Assembly: GCA_023897205.1 (NCBI GenBank)
Contig: JAHWDD010000001.1
Coordinates: forward strand, 806,001-870,000
Length of the DNA: 64,000 bases
Reading direction: 5' to 3'
DNA from: Exophiala sp. HKRS030
Taxonomy: Eukaryota > Ascomycota > Eurotiomycetes > Chaetothyriales > Herpotrichiellaceae
Below are positions 45,499-56,391 of the stretch, one piece after another; the stretch's first letter is position 1, and every line of letters begins with the position of its first letter. Made by a program: the position numbers and the translations under genes. The notes below the pieces were generated by a model. It made no database searches and was not told the DNA's origin. It was given only the letters and a program-made list of their open reading frames with translations.

Positions 45499-46015
45499 TT
45501 ATGTGCATCTGCATAACGAGGTTCCGACTTTGATATTATTACTGACATTTAGCACCGGTGTTGGGGTTTGAATAGCGAAGACACACACAATGATATGGAC
45601 ATGAGATATTTAGAGGGGCTTTTGGGACATGTTGCCCTGCCTCCATCCTGTATATGAGCTCGCCCTGTGCGTTTCGAATTTCATCGAGATTGTCACGGGC
45701 ACATAGCCATATCAGTCATAATATCTTTTCTAGGCGCATCACATGCTAAGGCACTATCCCGAAGTCAAGTGCTCAAATATAGTTGTTAATGCTTATCTCA
45801 AACCGCAAAGACACAATGGCAGTGACAAGTACTCTAGGGTTATCCATGTCGCGGCTTCATGGTGGTAAATATAGACATTCTGCTGTTGTTGCTATCAAGC
45901 AATTATGGCCAGACCAAATATTCGGGTCCCCAGTCATTCGTTCCTCCCGTTCGTTATATTTCTTTTCCTCCTCTGGTTGTTATCTGTTGTTGTTTCAAAT
46001 ATCTCCATCTATATA
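45499..46015. other. Convergent intergenic region at the left edge of the gentisate cluster
   Basis: 517 bases between the 3' ends of spt2 and the dioxygenase gene. Only short frames without family features are present. It marks the border between housekeeping and catabolic genes. Confidence 0.4.
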
Positions 46016-47184
46016 CTAATCAGACACCAGGCTCTCGACATCACATCCCTCGACACGGTAAAATCCAAGCGACGTCAACATTGGCTTGTCGTGGAATCTG
46101 TACAAATAAACCGTTTCATCACCTTCAGCAGTGTGTTGATATTTGTTCCACGCCGGGACACAAAAAGTATCACCTTGCTTCCACTGGATACGCTGGCCGT
46201 TGACGACACTGTACCCCTTTCCAGTCACGATATGATACACCGAGGACGCGGTCTCCCGTACGGCCGGGGAAGTACATCCTGCGTTCAAACGCTCGGCTGA
46301 GCCGCCTAGGATTTTCGACACTGGAAGTGAAGATAGAAAATGTCAGCTGTGGTGAATTTTGCTTTGAGATTATCAAAAAGACATTTCTCAGTAACAACAT
46401 ACCAGGTCTTCCGTCCTTCTTCAAGTAATCTTCCGAGGTCCAGTCACCTTTCTTCTCGTCCAGTTTCTGCTGCATCACCTTCCAGGGAAAGACGATGGGT
46501 GAGTCGTTCGAGTCCACATCCTCAGCAGGGTATCTCGGCTTTTGGAAGTGCTCGACGAAGTGCACGGGGAAGTGTCTAAAGTTGGGCAGATCCAGCCCGT
46601 CCAGCCAAATCATGGGGCCTGAGCCGTCCTTGCCGTGGTCGTGCCAGTTCCACGTCGGTGTGAGGATGACATCGCCCCGTTGCATGGTGATGCGGCGGCC
46701 GTGGACGGCGGTGAAACCTCCTTGTCCCTCGATGATGAAACGCATGGCAAAGGCAGTGTGTCGGTGTGCCTTGGCCGTCTCGTTGGGCATCACCAACTGG
46801 AGGCCGGCGTACAAGGTGTCGGTGGTGTATGGGGCATCTTTTGCGTCGCACAAAGCTAGTGTCAGCCTGATGTGCTCTGCGGTATCTTCTTGCTGACGAG
46901 AGAACAAAGAACATACCTCTGGCAGGGTTGACGAGCATCAACACTCGTCTCTCTGCTTGTTGTTCGGTGATGATTTCTCCTGCCTTCAGGAGACTGGGTC
47001 TGACCTCGTCGTATCGCCAGATGTACGGGATACATTGAGGATTGGGCTCCGGAGGGTTCAACCTGGCCATCTGTGTCCAAAGTGGTTTGGTGTTGACTTT
47101 GAGCGCACTCTGCACGAGTTCCTCCGCAGGGTCCATATTGGACCCATTGGCTTGTGTCATGGTTTGAGTGGTGGTGGCGCCCAT
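46016..47184 (-). CDS. Gentisate 1,2-dioxygenase
   Basis: Exons 47184..46917, 46855..46403 and 46320..46016 give 341 residues; both introns are phase 1. A bicupin: cupin 1 carries the iron-ligand pattern H120-R-H122 in 'AKAHRHTAFAMRF', with 'WNWHDHGK' (H161, H163) downstream. Cupin 2 ('VYHIVTGKGYSVVNGQRI', 'WNKYQHTA') is present. 'LYAGLQLVMP' and 'MIWLDGLDLPNF' are gentisate dioxygenase signatures. The enzyme opens gentisate (2,5-dihydroxybenzoate) to maleylpyruvate with Fe(II) and O2. It is divergent from a flavoprotein hydroxylase across 533 bases, a direct pathway partner. The initiator could also be the Met at residue 9. Confidence 0.92.
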
Positions 47185-47717
47185 TGCTTCTTTGTGTTCT
47201 TGTGTGATGAGTTTCCTTCGAGAACGCTTTTGCTGTCCTGTCGATGCTTAACTAAACGGGTCCCTGGGCTTTGTGAAACAACGCCACGCCTATATACCCA
47301 TGACACTGACATATATGCCGTAACAGGGCCATATAGAACGACGCTCCCAAGCGCCGGAACCATCGCTCGGATCAATTCCGACTTGAGTCGTTGTCGAGAA
47401 AACAGTTGCGGGGGAGGAGGAATGAGTGTCCCGATACACACCCGACGGCCCATCGATCCCCACCGCAAGTCCACGTCGTCTCTGACGGCTTCCCGAAATG
47501 GCATGAGACTTACGACGGACTGAGATGGGCTAATATCGGTTCGGATCATACTTCTGACCCCATGGCTGTGGGACGTACGCCGACTAAAAGCGCGACATAA
47601 CATACGAGCACTCTGCCGTGAGACGTACGTTGGCCACTGACCCACTTATCAGAGGAAGCACATCTAAAAGGGTCAACGACAAAGGAATATACAACGGAAT
47701 ACGACGAAACCAACAGA
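47185..47717. promoter_or_regulatory. Bidirectional promoter of dioxygenase and hydroxylase genes
   Basis: 533 bases between the two starts. CGG-N7-CCG lies at 47368-47380, an inverted half-site layout typical of Zn2Cys6 dimers. A 'CCTATATACCC' box lies near 47287, about 100 bases from the dioxygenase ATG. That the cluster's own Zn2Cys6 protein binds here is inference. Confidence 0.5.
47368..47380. promoter_or_regulatory. CGG-N7-CCG element
   Basis: Inverted CGG half-sites separated by seven bases, in the middle of the shared promoter of the dioxygenase and hydroxylase genes. Zn2Cys6 dimers commonly bind such spaced triplets. Chance occurrence of one copy is possible. Confidence 0.45.
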
Positions 47718-49471
47718 ATGACCATATTACCAGATTCCCAAGGCCCAGAGGAGGCGGACTTCATCCACATTCCAGAGGTAATATGCAGCCAGTGACCACC
47801 CAGCCAGACGCAAAACTAATGAGATGATAAGTCAGCTTCATACCCTACGGGGAGCCTGGATTTTCTCGTAAAGCTTCAGCAGAAAGAAGAGCAACGGCAA
47901 AAGGCAATGCGAGCCTCCTCGTTGATCAACGGTGAGGACAGGTCCCGGATACGACTCAACATCATTGTCGTCGGTGCGGGCTTGGGAGGTCTGGCTGCCG
48001 CCATCGCGCTCGCTAGGAGAGGCCACAACGTCACCGTCTTTGAACAGGCCCCGGAACTTGGAGAGGTGAGTGGCCACGCATTGTTCGTTGTTCTGTCTAT
48101 TCCCCCAGCCGATTCTTATCATCGGTGATCGCAGGTCGGAGCCGGTATACAAATTCCGTCGAATTCGACTCGACTGCTGATAAAATGGGGTCTCGAGCCC
48201 TTTTTAGCCAGCAAGATTGTCAAGCCAGGTCACATCGCCTTCCGGAGATGGGAGGACGGCAAGACCATCGGCATGACCAAGCTCATCCCAAACTTTGAGC
48301 GGGAATTTGACGCCCCTTACTACGTGGTTCACCGGGCACATTTCCACGACGCCATGTACCAGCTGGCGCTTCAATTGGGCATCGAGGTCAAGATCAATTC
48401 CAAAGTGCTCGACTACGACGAGGACGCTCCTTCGATAACGCTCGAAAACGGGTCGACGCATTCCGCAGATCTGATCATCGCGTCTGACGGTAAGTTTTTG
48501 AAGTGTTGTGCCACACCGGTCTATTTCTCCGTTGACTGACTTGTTCTTGGACAGGCGTCAAGTCCTACGCGCGGACGAAGGTGCTAGGTGGCATAGATCA
48601 GGCGCCGAAGAGGACTGGCTTCGCTGCCTACCGTGCGACAGTCGACGTGGAGAAGATGAAAGCATATGCCGACACTGCAGAGGTGTGCGCGAAGCCGGTC
48701 TTGAATCTATGGTGAGCATAATCCCAGAACTGTAAAAGGGGCAGGAACTTTTCACCTTTTTTTAACCCTTACTGACAAAACATCGTGACTTCAAGGGTCG
48801 GCGACATGAGACACGTCATGACATACATGATAGCGGGGGGAAAGTCGTTCAACATGGTGTTATCGCACCCAGACCGTTCAGACCCCGGCACATGGATCTC
48901 TCAGTCTCCCGAGGAGATCCTGTCGGGCATGCGGGCGCATTTCAAGGGGTGGGATCCCACGCTCACCAAGATCATCGACATGATCGACACGACGTTGAAA
49001 TGGCCTTTGATGAGCGGCTCCCCTTTACCGACCTGGGTGTCGAAATCTCATAAACTCCTGATCATGGGAGACGCGGCGCACGCCATGGTGCCGTATATGA
49101 GTCAGGGAGCAGCCATGGCCGTCGAGGACGGAGCCGCGCTGGCCGAGGCCCTTCACCATGTTGAGACGGTCGAGGATGTTCCGAGGGCCCTGCACGTCTG
49201 GGAGGCCGTCCGCAAAGACAGGGCCGACAAGATGCAAGAGGCCAGCTTGATCAACGGTAAGCTGTGGCATTTCCCCGACGGACCCTTACAACAGGCCCGG
49301 GACGAGGCCATGACGCCGGAAGTCGAAGGTCGCGAATACCTCACCAGTCCCAACCAGTGGAGTGACCCCACGACGCAGCGTTGGACGTACGGGTACGATG
49401 CAGAGTGGGAGATCAAAAAGGCCTTTCAAAAAAGCCACAAGAAGTCGTCGACGGTGGTGAATGGGTTTTAG
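47718..49471 (+). CDS. FAD-dependent aromatic hydroxylase (3-hydroxybenzoate 6-hydroxylase / salicylate hydroxylase type)
   Basis: Exons 47718..47777, 47832..48065, 48135..48489, 48555..48711 and 48796..49471 give 493 residues; phases are consistent. The first exon is inferred from a good donor and an open frame into '[10 protein letters not shown]'. FAD-binding '[14 protein letters not shown]' lies near residue 67, the DG motif 'LIIASDG' closes exon 3, and '[22 protein letters not shown]' lies near 360-380. These are the three marks of single-component group A flavin hydroxylases. Placed head-to-head with gentisate dioxygenase, it most likely makes gentisate from 3-hydroxybenzoate (6-hydroxylation), the role of yeast MNX2. 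A salicylate hydroxylase giving catechol fits the context less well. No signal or membrane segment is seen. Confidence 0.86.
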
Positions 49472-50166
49472 ATAACCTCCCCCTTCGTCCACGGGGGACC
49501 CTTTCTGGGGTGATTGATCAATGGTGATGAATGGACTTTAGATGCCTAGGAGTATGGTGCTACCGTCGAGATTTTTCTGGGATAAGACGATTGTTGTCGT
49601 TGAATGATACATGACCGAATTGACGTCCCTCCTCTTCATGGGTCAGTTTACGGAGTCCTCTGAGTGTAGCACAGCACGTCGACTCTACGAACATTGTCCC
49701 CGGCTATCCGCCGCTTATTCTACGGCTCCACAAGATAACCGGGAGGACCAATTCATCCGATTTCCAAGAGATCACAACGTCGAGTGGTCGACATTAGTTA
49801 ATACAGATCCTCACGCGACCCCATAGTATTACCAAACAAGACAGTCACTGCGGAGTAAAATTCTCGAGTAGATGTGCCGGCTTGTCCAGTCCCAAGAACT
49901 GAGGATTGGGGGGCTGGCAATGAACTTCCTCGCTGTGCATACCACGGATTCAGGGTATTATTCATCACCGAGTCTGGAGGTGTAACACTATTCCCGCACG
50001 AGATCTGCACATGCTCTCTCAGGTAGGGAGAGTACATATATAAGAGGTTCCCAACTGCCCACGATTCATCCAACAACCATTATTTAGAATAACTTCCTAA
50101 CCTACCTGTGTCGACACACCATACTCTCAAGACCTCGTGGCTGTAACTTTATATCTTGTCTCAAAA
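49472..50166. promoter_or_regulatory. Promoter region of the cluster alpha/beta hydrolase
   Basis: About 700 bases. 'TACATATATAAG' at 50033-50044, some 125 bases before the ATG, is a fair TATA box. A CGGAGTA word lies near 49851. No gene content was recognised. Confidence 0.4.
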
Positions 50167-51159
50167 ATGTCCGACAAGCCTTCAATCGTCATCGTCCCCG
50201 GGGCCATGGGAATCCCAGAGTTTTACGATCCAGTCGTGAACCTAGTGAGAGCCCAAGGGTACGAGATAAAAGGGCTTCACCTTCCGAGTGTCAACCCGAA
50301 CACTGGCCTTGTTGACAGAGAACCGAGCACCATGTACGATGATGCCGCATTTGTAAGCTTTCCCCGTCATTGTCCCATCTCTGCATACTTTGCCGCAACA
50401 TATGCATATCGGCTGCAGATGACAAATGTCGACTTCATCCCTCTCGCTTCAAACTGATGTGTGGACTCGCTTGCTGACACCGCTGCCCGAAAATCGACGA
50501 AGATTGCCAAAGAGGTCGAGAAACTCGCTGACGAGGGCAAAAATATCGTCCTCGTACCTCACTCTTACGGAGGTGTACCGACCACCGAATCCACAAAGGG
50601 TTTGTCGAGAGCAGAACGACAAGCACAGGGGAAGCCCGGTGGAATTGTACGACTTGCGTACATGACTTGCCTGGTGCCCGCCATGGGAATGCCCGCGGCG
50701 GCGGTGTTGGGAGAAGTGCCGGAAGAACAGCAAATTGGCATGAAGATCGATGTAAGCCTGCCTCTTCTCTCCCGATTCGAATCTCATCATCTTGACACAT
50801 CCCGCCAGGAGAAAGGATTCTTGTACCACGAGGATATCGCGAGAGCCGCTGATCTCTGCTTCACGGACATGTCGCCAGAAGCAGGCATGGCCTGGATCAA
50901 ACGGTTTCCACGACATTCATCGGTCAGTTTCGGTGGACCGCTGACACATGCCGGATACAAGGACATTCCGGTGTCGTATCTGGTGTGCGAGAACGACAGG
51001 TGCATCCCACCTGACCATCAGCGAAAAGGTATTGATTTGATCGAGAAAGTAAGCGGCAGAAAGGTCGACGTCAGCAGTCTCCAGGGTGATCACTGTGCGC
51101 CGGCCTATAATGGCCAAGAGGTGAGCCAGTGGCTTTTGGCTGTGGCAAGGAAGTCCTGA
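50167..51159 (+). CDS. Alpha/beta hydrolase of the MES/hydroxynitrile-lyase-like type
   Basis: Exons 50167..50352, 50503..50751 and 50809..51159 give 261 residues; all introns are phase 0. The first intron is 150 bases and skips an in-frame TGA at 50455; its AG (50501) is the first acceptor that leads into 'IAKEVEKLADEGKNIVLVPH'. 'IVIVPGAMG' is the oxyanion region and 'PHSYGG' the Ser elbow. 'CENDRCIPP' likely holds the acid and 'QGDHCAPA' the His, so the triad looks intact. Plant relatives hydrolyse methyl esters such as methyl salicylate. In this cluster it may release hydroxybenzoate from an ester; that is inference. Confidence 0.82.
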
Positions 51160-51452
51160 TCTGCGACTTTTGATTCTGGTGACATATTGCCGCCGCCAGG
51201 GACTACCGGAAATTGAGATAGGTGAATAGTTGACCAGTTCAGTGGAACTCCGTGCTAGCTTTCATGATAATGCTAGCGTAACCCACGCCTTCAGCAGCAT
51301 TGCACTGTCTTTGCTTCGTGGCATGGATGACTGCATCAGTAGCCAGGACAGCTACCTGCGGCAGAATTTGTTGTAAGGATTGCCGAACGGTTAATGCATC
51401 GTAACTCCATAGATCATTGATCGACACCATTCCAGACGAAATCTGTGCATCC

Positions 51453-54307
51453 TCAGCCAGATAACATTGCCGCTATGCCGGTGTCCACACCAACAAGATC
51501 TGAGAAGAGATCCAAATTCGCATCTGTCCAATATTGAGGCATATGCATATCGAACATGGCAAAGGGATCATCGGGTTGTATCGTGTTTGACAAGGCACCA
51601 TTGAGCAGTGCAGGTGGGCCCATGCCGCCGGCATTTTGCGTCGTCATTCTTGACTCTTGCTGTGCCTGCATCTGGGCAGGGTCCGAAGGATTCTGGTAAG
51701 ATGAGAAAGCCGACAGAACCGTGGGGCCATGCTCCGGATTGAATTGTGCAAGAGTCATACAGATCTGAACAAGCTTTACCAAGGTTCTCTGAATTCTCTT
51801 GGACGATCGAGTGCCTTCACCGAACCGTTGTAACGCTTCTGCAGCTCGGCGTAGGCAAGTGATCATCCCGATGACCTTGTCACAGTCGAAGGATTCTGAT
51901 ATTGTGATGGTCGCTCCGCCGTGGCTCCACTTATTGACAGTGGTGATTTTGAGTAAAATGCACCCGAAAATGACGAGGGCTGCATTAAAAGCTGAGAAGA
52001 TCAAGTCAATCACCTGATGAGTCTGGCCCCAAGGATAAGACTTACTATAGTATGCTGAGAACCACCATGCTCCGAGTAGCGTAGGAGGCTTGCTGGTTTT
52101 GTAAACAATCTGCACGATTTCTGCAGCACACTGCTCGCAAATCAGGAGGCTTTTCTCGGCCAGATCCAGAAAGTATGGGTCCTCATCGTCCATTTGAACC
52201 GTGGCTGCTCTGTAATGCGCTCGTTTTCTCAAGAAGGCACTGAGGACCGGCCTATGCAGCAATATGCGAGTATTCAGATACCTCAACGTGATGATGACAC
52301 TTAGTCTATCAAAGACCGGGTCCCATGTGGATGTTGAGATTGATTCCGAGTCGAATGTATCCCAAGGTCTCCTTTGGAGCTGCGGAAATAGGTTGCGCTT
52401 CCAGACAGACAGCCTTTGTTCCAGGGCTAGTGTTCGTTCTATGAGAGTAAGCATGGATATGTCTGGGTCGAAGTCGACATTCGAGCCGTAGAGTTGAGTG
52501 ATAACGTCGCCCAGGATGTAGTAAAGTTGGCTACACAAGGCGTCAGTGGGATTAGTAGAAGTGCGCTGTGCAGGCCACTCACATTGTGGCAATGTAGAGG
52601 CAAACAGTGTCGGGCGGCTCTACAGTTCCGCTCAAGGTTGTAATAGTTCCAATTGAGCTTATTGCAAGCTTTTCTAGCTTCTGGTTGACCGGAAGGTCCA
52701 GTTTTACGTATTCGTTTGGTATAGTTGATGGTCGGCCGAATGTCATAGATAATGTTCTGTCCAAGGTTAGCGATCCTTATTAACCACCTTTGCAAAAGAC
52801 ATGTTTCATTAGTGGAGACATAGAGAAGGGCCACTCACCTGTCTAGAACCACACAAGCGAACCATACTCGCTTACGAAGCTCTGCTTCTAGCAAAGAACA
52901 GTCGGCGGAGGCATTCCGTGAATGTAAGCCCAGTTGCAAAGCTGCCCTGACTGCCAATCCATGAAGATTCCAGGCTTGGTCAGATCTTTGTGTGCCTTGC
53001 CGATACTGTGCCATCAACAAGAGACATTGTACTATGACATATCAGCGATCGAATCCATCAATATGCCAAATCAAAAAGGACACGGCATGGGAAAGTTGTC
53101 CAACATCCCACGGGTAGGATGCCAGCAAGTCTCAGTCCCTTCAGGGATCAAGAACAAGAGGATACGATTCAGCGATTTGATACGGCCTGATAATGACCTA
53201 ATATCTCCTCACACCATATCGTCACAGGTCATAAGTCATGCATAAATCAGTACCGTACTCACCTGTTTCGAGTCTGGCAGACTTCATCTCTATCTCAGAT
53301 GCCAGCGCCTGTGCTCTTTCGATGAACACATCTGATTCTGCCGCATTCTTTTCCGCCGTCTGATCTGGCTTTGCACTGATATACGTGGCAAAGGCGAAGA
53401 TAACGTTAAGCAGACATAACCAAGATCGACTGACTGCGGTCAATCTGTTGCGCCTGGCATTTGCATAAGTCCTAAGGACGGGTTCTTCATGGATGTACGG
53501 AAAGAGCATCCCAGTGTCGGCGAAGAAGAGCTTTATCAACAAAAGCGCTTTGTTCTCTGGCGGCAATGATCGTACGTTGATGCCTTGCCGGGCTATAGGG
53601 CTCGTTTCAGATGGCAGAGTCGTCATGGGCGAGACTGCCCGAGACACGATGTCGGCTGTCAGACTATGCTCCGCATGTCTTGATTGACCCATGGCTTTGA
53701 GAGAAGCAGAAGTCGCATCCGAAATCTCACGCAGAAGTGATATGTTGGAAGAGGGTCCATAGAATCGAACCTCTTTCTCCTCTGGGTCAGTGATGGCCGC
53801 CATGCCGTCTACTGAGTCCTCGCCACCATTTTGTTGTGCAAGGTCGTCGTCATCCAGGATAGCAACATAGTCTCCGTCGTGGGTAGGTGGAAGAACTTCA
53901 ACACTTCCACGAAACTGTCGGCTCGCACCTTCAGCATCGTGGTTGGACTGGTCTGATTGCCCTGGTGACTGGTCCTTCTGCTGCACGAGTTGTCGCAATG
54001 TATCTTCTATGGCACGGAGGCGTTCATCATAACCGGTGGGTGCCTGGATAGGTTTGCTACTGCCGGCGGTTGGTTGTTGGTAGATACACTCAAACCCGAG
54101 CTCGACACAGAGGCTACATGAGGGCTTCGCACCATTGCAACGTGATTTCCGGTTCCTGCAGGAAGTACAGGCTAGCGCTATCCTGCGCCGTTTGTACGAC
54201 GGCGGAGGAGAGGCCGCCTCTTGGGGATCAGGCTGCGGGTGAGGTGCTGGCATGGTATTCGACTTCGAGAGAGCCTGAAACGGGGTCCAAGTGGAATGAT
54301 TTGTCAC
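51453..54307 (-). CDS. Zn2Cys6 transcription factor of the cluster
   Basis: Exons 54307..53263, 53031..52839, 52756..52583, 52530..52046 and 51991..51453 give 811 residues; all phases agree. The last intron (54 bases) leaves the frame open if retained, so it is the least certain; removing it gives 'WWFSAYYTFNAALV', as in relatives. The zinc cluster is at about 47-74: 'ACTSCRNRKSRCNGAKPSC' then 'LCVELGFEC', six Cys in the usual spacing. The fungal_trans middle domain follows ('KLFFADTGMLFPYIHE', 'VQCLLLMAQYRQ', 'LHGLAVRAALQLGLH', 'MTFGRPSTIP'). It probably controls the adjacent catabolic genes. The start may be the Met at 54253. It diverges from the FAH-family gene over about 500 bases. Confidence 0.88.
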
Positions 54308-54801
54308 GTGTAGGACTCGCCGTCATCAGATTCCGAAGCGTAGTCCGTGGTGGTCGTTCAGGGTATATCGGGAAGGGTATCGAGGATTGATGGTTGTTGA
54401 TAAGATGCTACACAGAGATGGACACCTTTAAGAAGCCGTGTGGATTTCTCGTTCCATCATTTCTAAGCTCGATTCTTCCACGTTCGTATACGAGGCAACG
54501 TTGTAGTCACTCGCGCCACCGAGCCAAACAGCCTCCTCGGTCATACAAAATCATTACCTTCCAGGCCTAGCCACTCCAGTGATGGATTGATGGACAGGCA
54601 GACTGTGACGATTGAGGGTTCCGATGTCTCCCCGGCAAAGTGCGAAGTTAGAGACCAAGTTCCGGATTGTGGAGTCAGATCGCGATCAGGCCGGTGCTCG
54701 TTCCTTGTTGCCCCACGCATGCTCATCGGTTATGAACCATCGAGTCCATTCACATTCTTGTTTTTCCAGAGACGAATACGACTTTTGCGTCTGTAGTCAA
54801 G
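54308..54801. promoter_or_regulatory. Divergent promoter, Zn2Cys6 regulator / FAH-family gene
   Basis: 494 bases between the two starts. Scattered CGG and CCG half-sites are present but no second CGG-N7-CCG was found by eye. No coding content was recognised. Confidence 0.4.
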
Positions 54802-55899
54802 ATGAGAGTACCGTGGACTAGGTTAATTCGCTTCAAGGCCGCCGATGGGCGCGTGCTGCGTGGCGAGCCGATACTCCCCAGCGAGGACTTTGATCTCGGG
54901 AAAGTGACCGAAGCAGACCAACTGAAGGCGAAGGTGATTGTGGGAGATGACCCTTTCGATACTACTGGGAAAACAGTTGTCAGCGACGAGGTTGTGACGG
55001 TTAAGACTCTGCTCGGTCCTCTGGCCAGAGACGAAGTACCAATCTTGAGATGCGTCGGGCTGAACTATGCGAAGCACAGTAAGTGGGCAAACCTCTTTAT
55101 ATTCCCGATCCGTTGAACGTGTACAAGCGCTGTCAATATACGTGCGGCAAAGTGTTGATAACAAGTGTGCGTGAGCAGTCAAGGAAGCGGGCAGGACGCC
55201 GCCTCCATTTCCATTCATCTTTTTCAAACCCAATACCACCGTCACAGACCACGGTGCCGCCGTGGTAATACCGAAGATCGCACAGGATGATCAAGCAGAT
55301 TATGAAGGAGAGCTGGTACGTCGTTCCATGTATACGTTTGCTCGCTCTGACTAACAATACCAAGTGCATGGTCATCGGCAAAGACGCAAAGGACGTTTCG
55401 AAAGAGGATGCTCTTGACTACGTCGCTGCTTACACGGCAGGTAATGACGTGTCATCGCGCAAACTTCAGCGAGACCCAAATCTAGCTGGCCGAGTACCTC
55501 AATGGGGCTTCTCCAAGGGCTTCGACACGTTTGCTCCCATGGGGCCCTGTCTCGTGGCATCAGAACTCATCGGTGACCCTGCGAAGCTGCACTTGAAAAC
55601 CATCATCGACGGCGAGGTTAGGCAGGATGAGAGTGTTTCAGACCTACTGTTCGACTGTGCCTACTTGGTCTCATTCCTAAGTCAAGGCACGACTCTGCAG
55701 AAAGGAAGTGTTATTATGACCGGTACTCCTGGAGGTAGGTTCTCATGGACGACTCAGCGGCACCCGATCGTGGAGATACTAATCAGTCATAGGTGTCGGA
55801 GCTGGTTTCAATCCTCCAAGGTATCTGTTGCCTGGAACGAAGATGGAAGTTGAGATTTCCAAAATTGGCACCTTGAAGAACCCAGTTGTATTTGCATAG
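54802..55899 (+). CDS. Fumarylacetoacetate-hydrolase-family enzyme, probable fumarylpyruvate hydrolase
   Basis: Exons 54802..55078, 55179..55315, 55365..55734 and 55793..55899 give 296 residues; phases agree. The N-domain 'RLIRFKAADGRVLRGEP' leads to the FAH core: 'RCVGLNYAKH', 'FPFIFFKPNTTV', the metal-site acids around 'YEGEL', 'GNDVSSRKLQRD' and 'WGFSKGFDTFAPMGP'. It ends in 'MTGTPGGVGAGFNPP' and a hydrophobic tail. The family hydrolyses beta-diketo acids using Mg2+ or Mn2+. Next to gentisate dioxygenase, the expected substrate is fumarylpyruvate or maleylpyruvate, giving pyruvate plus fumarate or malate. No maleylpyruvate isomerase was found in the window, so isomerisation may be by an unlinked glutathione enzyme or be skipped. 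Confidence 0.88.
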
Positions 55900-56391
55900 A
55901 CTCGTCGAGTCCGCGCGAATTTTTTGACTTCCTGGAAAGATCAAGGAGAGAGAAGGAATAGAGATTCAAAAACGATCAACTGCCCATAGACGGATCTGAT
56001 CACATCTTAAACTGAGCAGAAAAACCGATGTCTCACTTACTTATCGAAGCAGTTGGCAGTGAATCAAAAGTTGACGTATAATTCCCGTTGACTTCGTTGT
56101 AGGTTTTCAGCCATACTATAATGGCTTGCATGCTCTTCTCGCCCTGAAAACTTCGAGATTCGCTCTGTAAATTTCTTCTCGTGATCTCCAAGTTGTTCTC
56201 TGTAAGTCGTGGTTATTGTGTCGACAAAAGAAGAGAAATGGAAATGCTCGTCGTTTTGCCAAGCTGTGGATATTTATATCGATTGTTCCCTTTTCCTCAG
56301 CCTTCCCACCTTTTTACACACGACATCAAGACAGCTTGCTGCGACGCATGACATGCTTTGCACGGTTCGATAACATCCTTTGATACAAAAA
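55900..56391. other. Intergenic region, right edge of the gentisate cluster
   Basis: 492 bases, AT-richer than the flanks, between two plus-strand genes. It holds the 3' end of the FAH gene and the promoter of the methyltransferase gene. Nothing else was seen. Confidence 0.4.
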
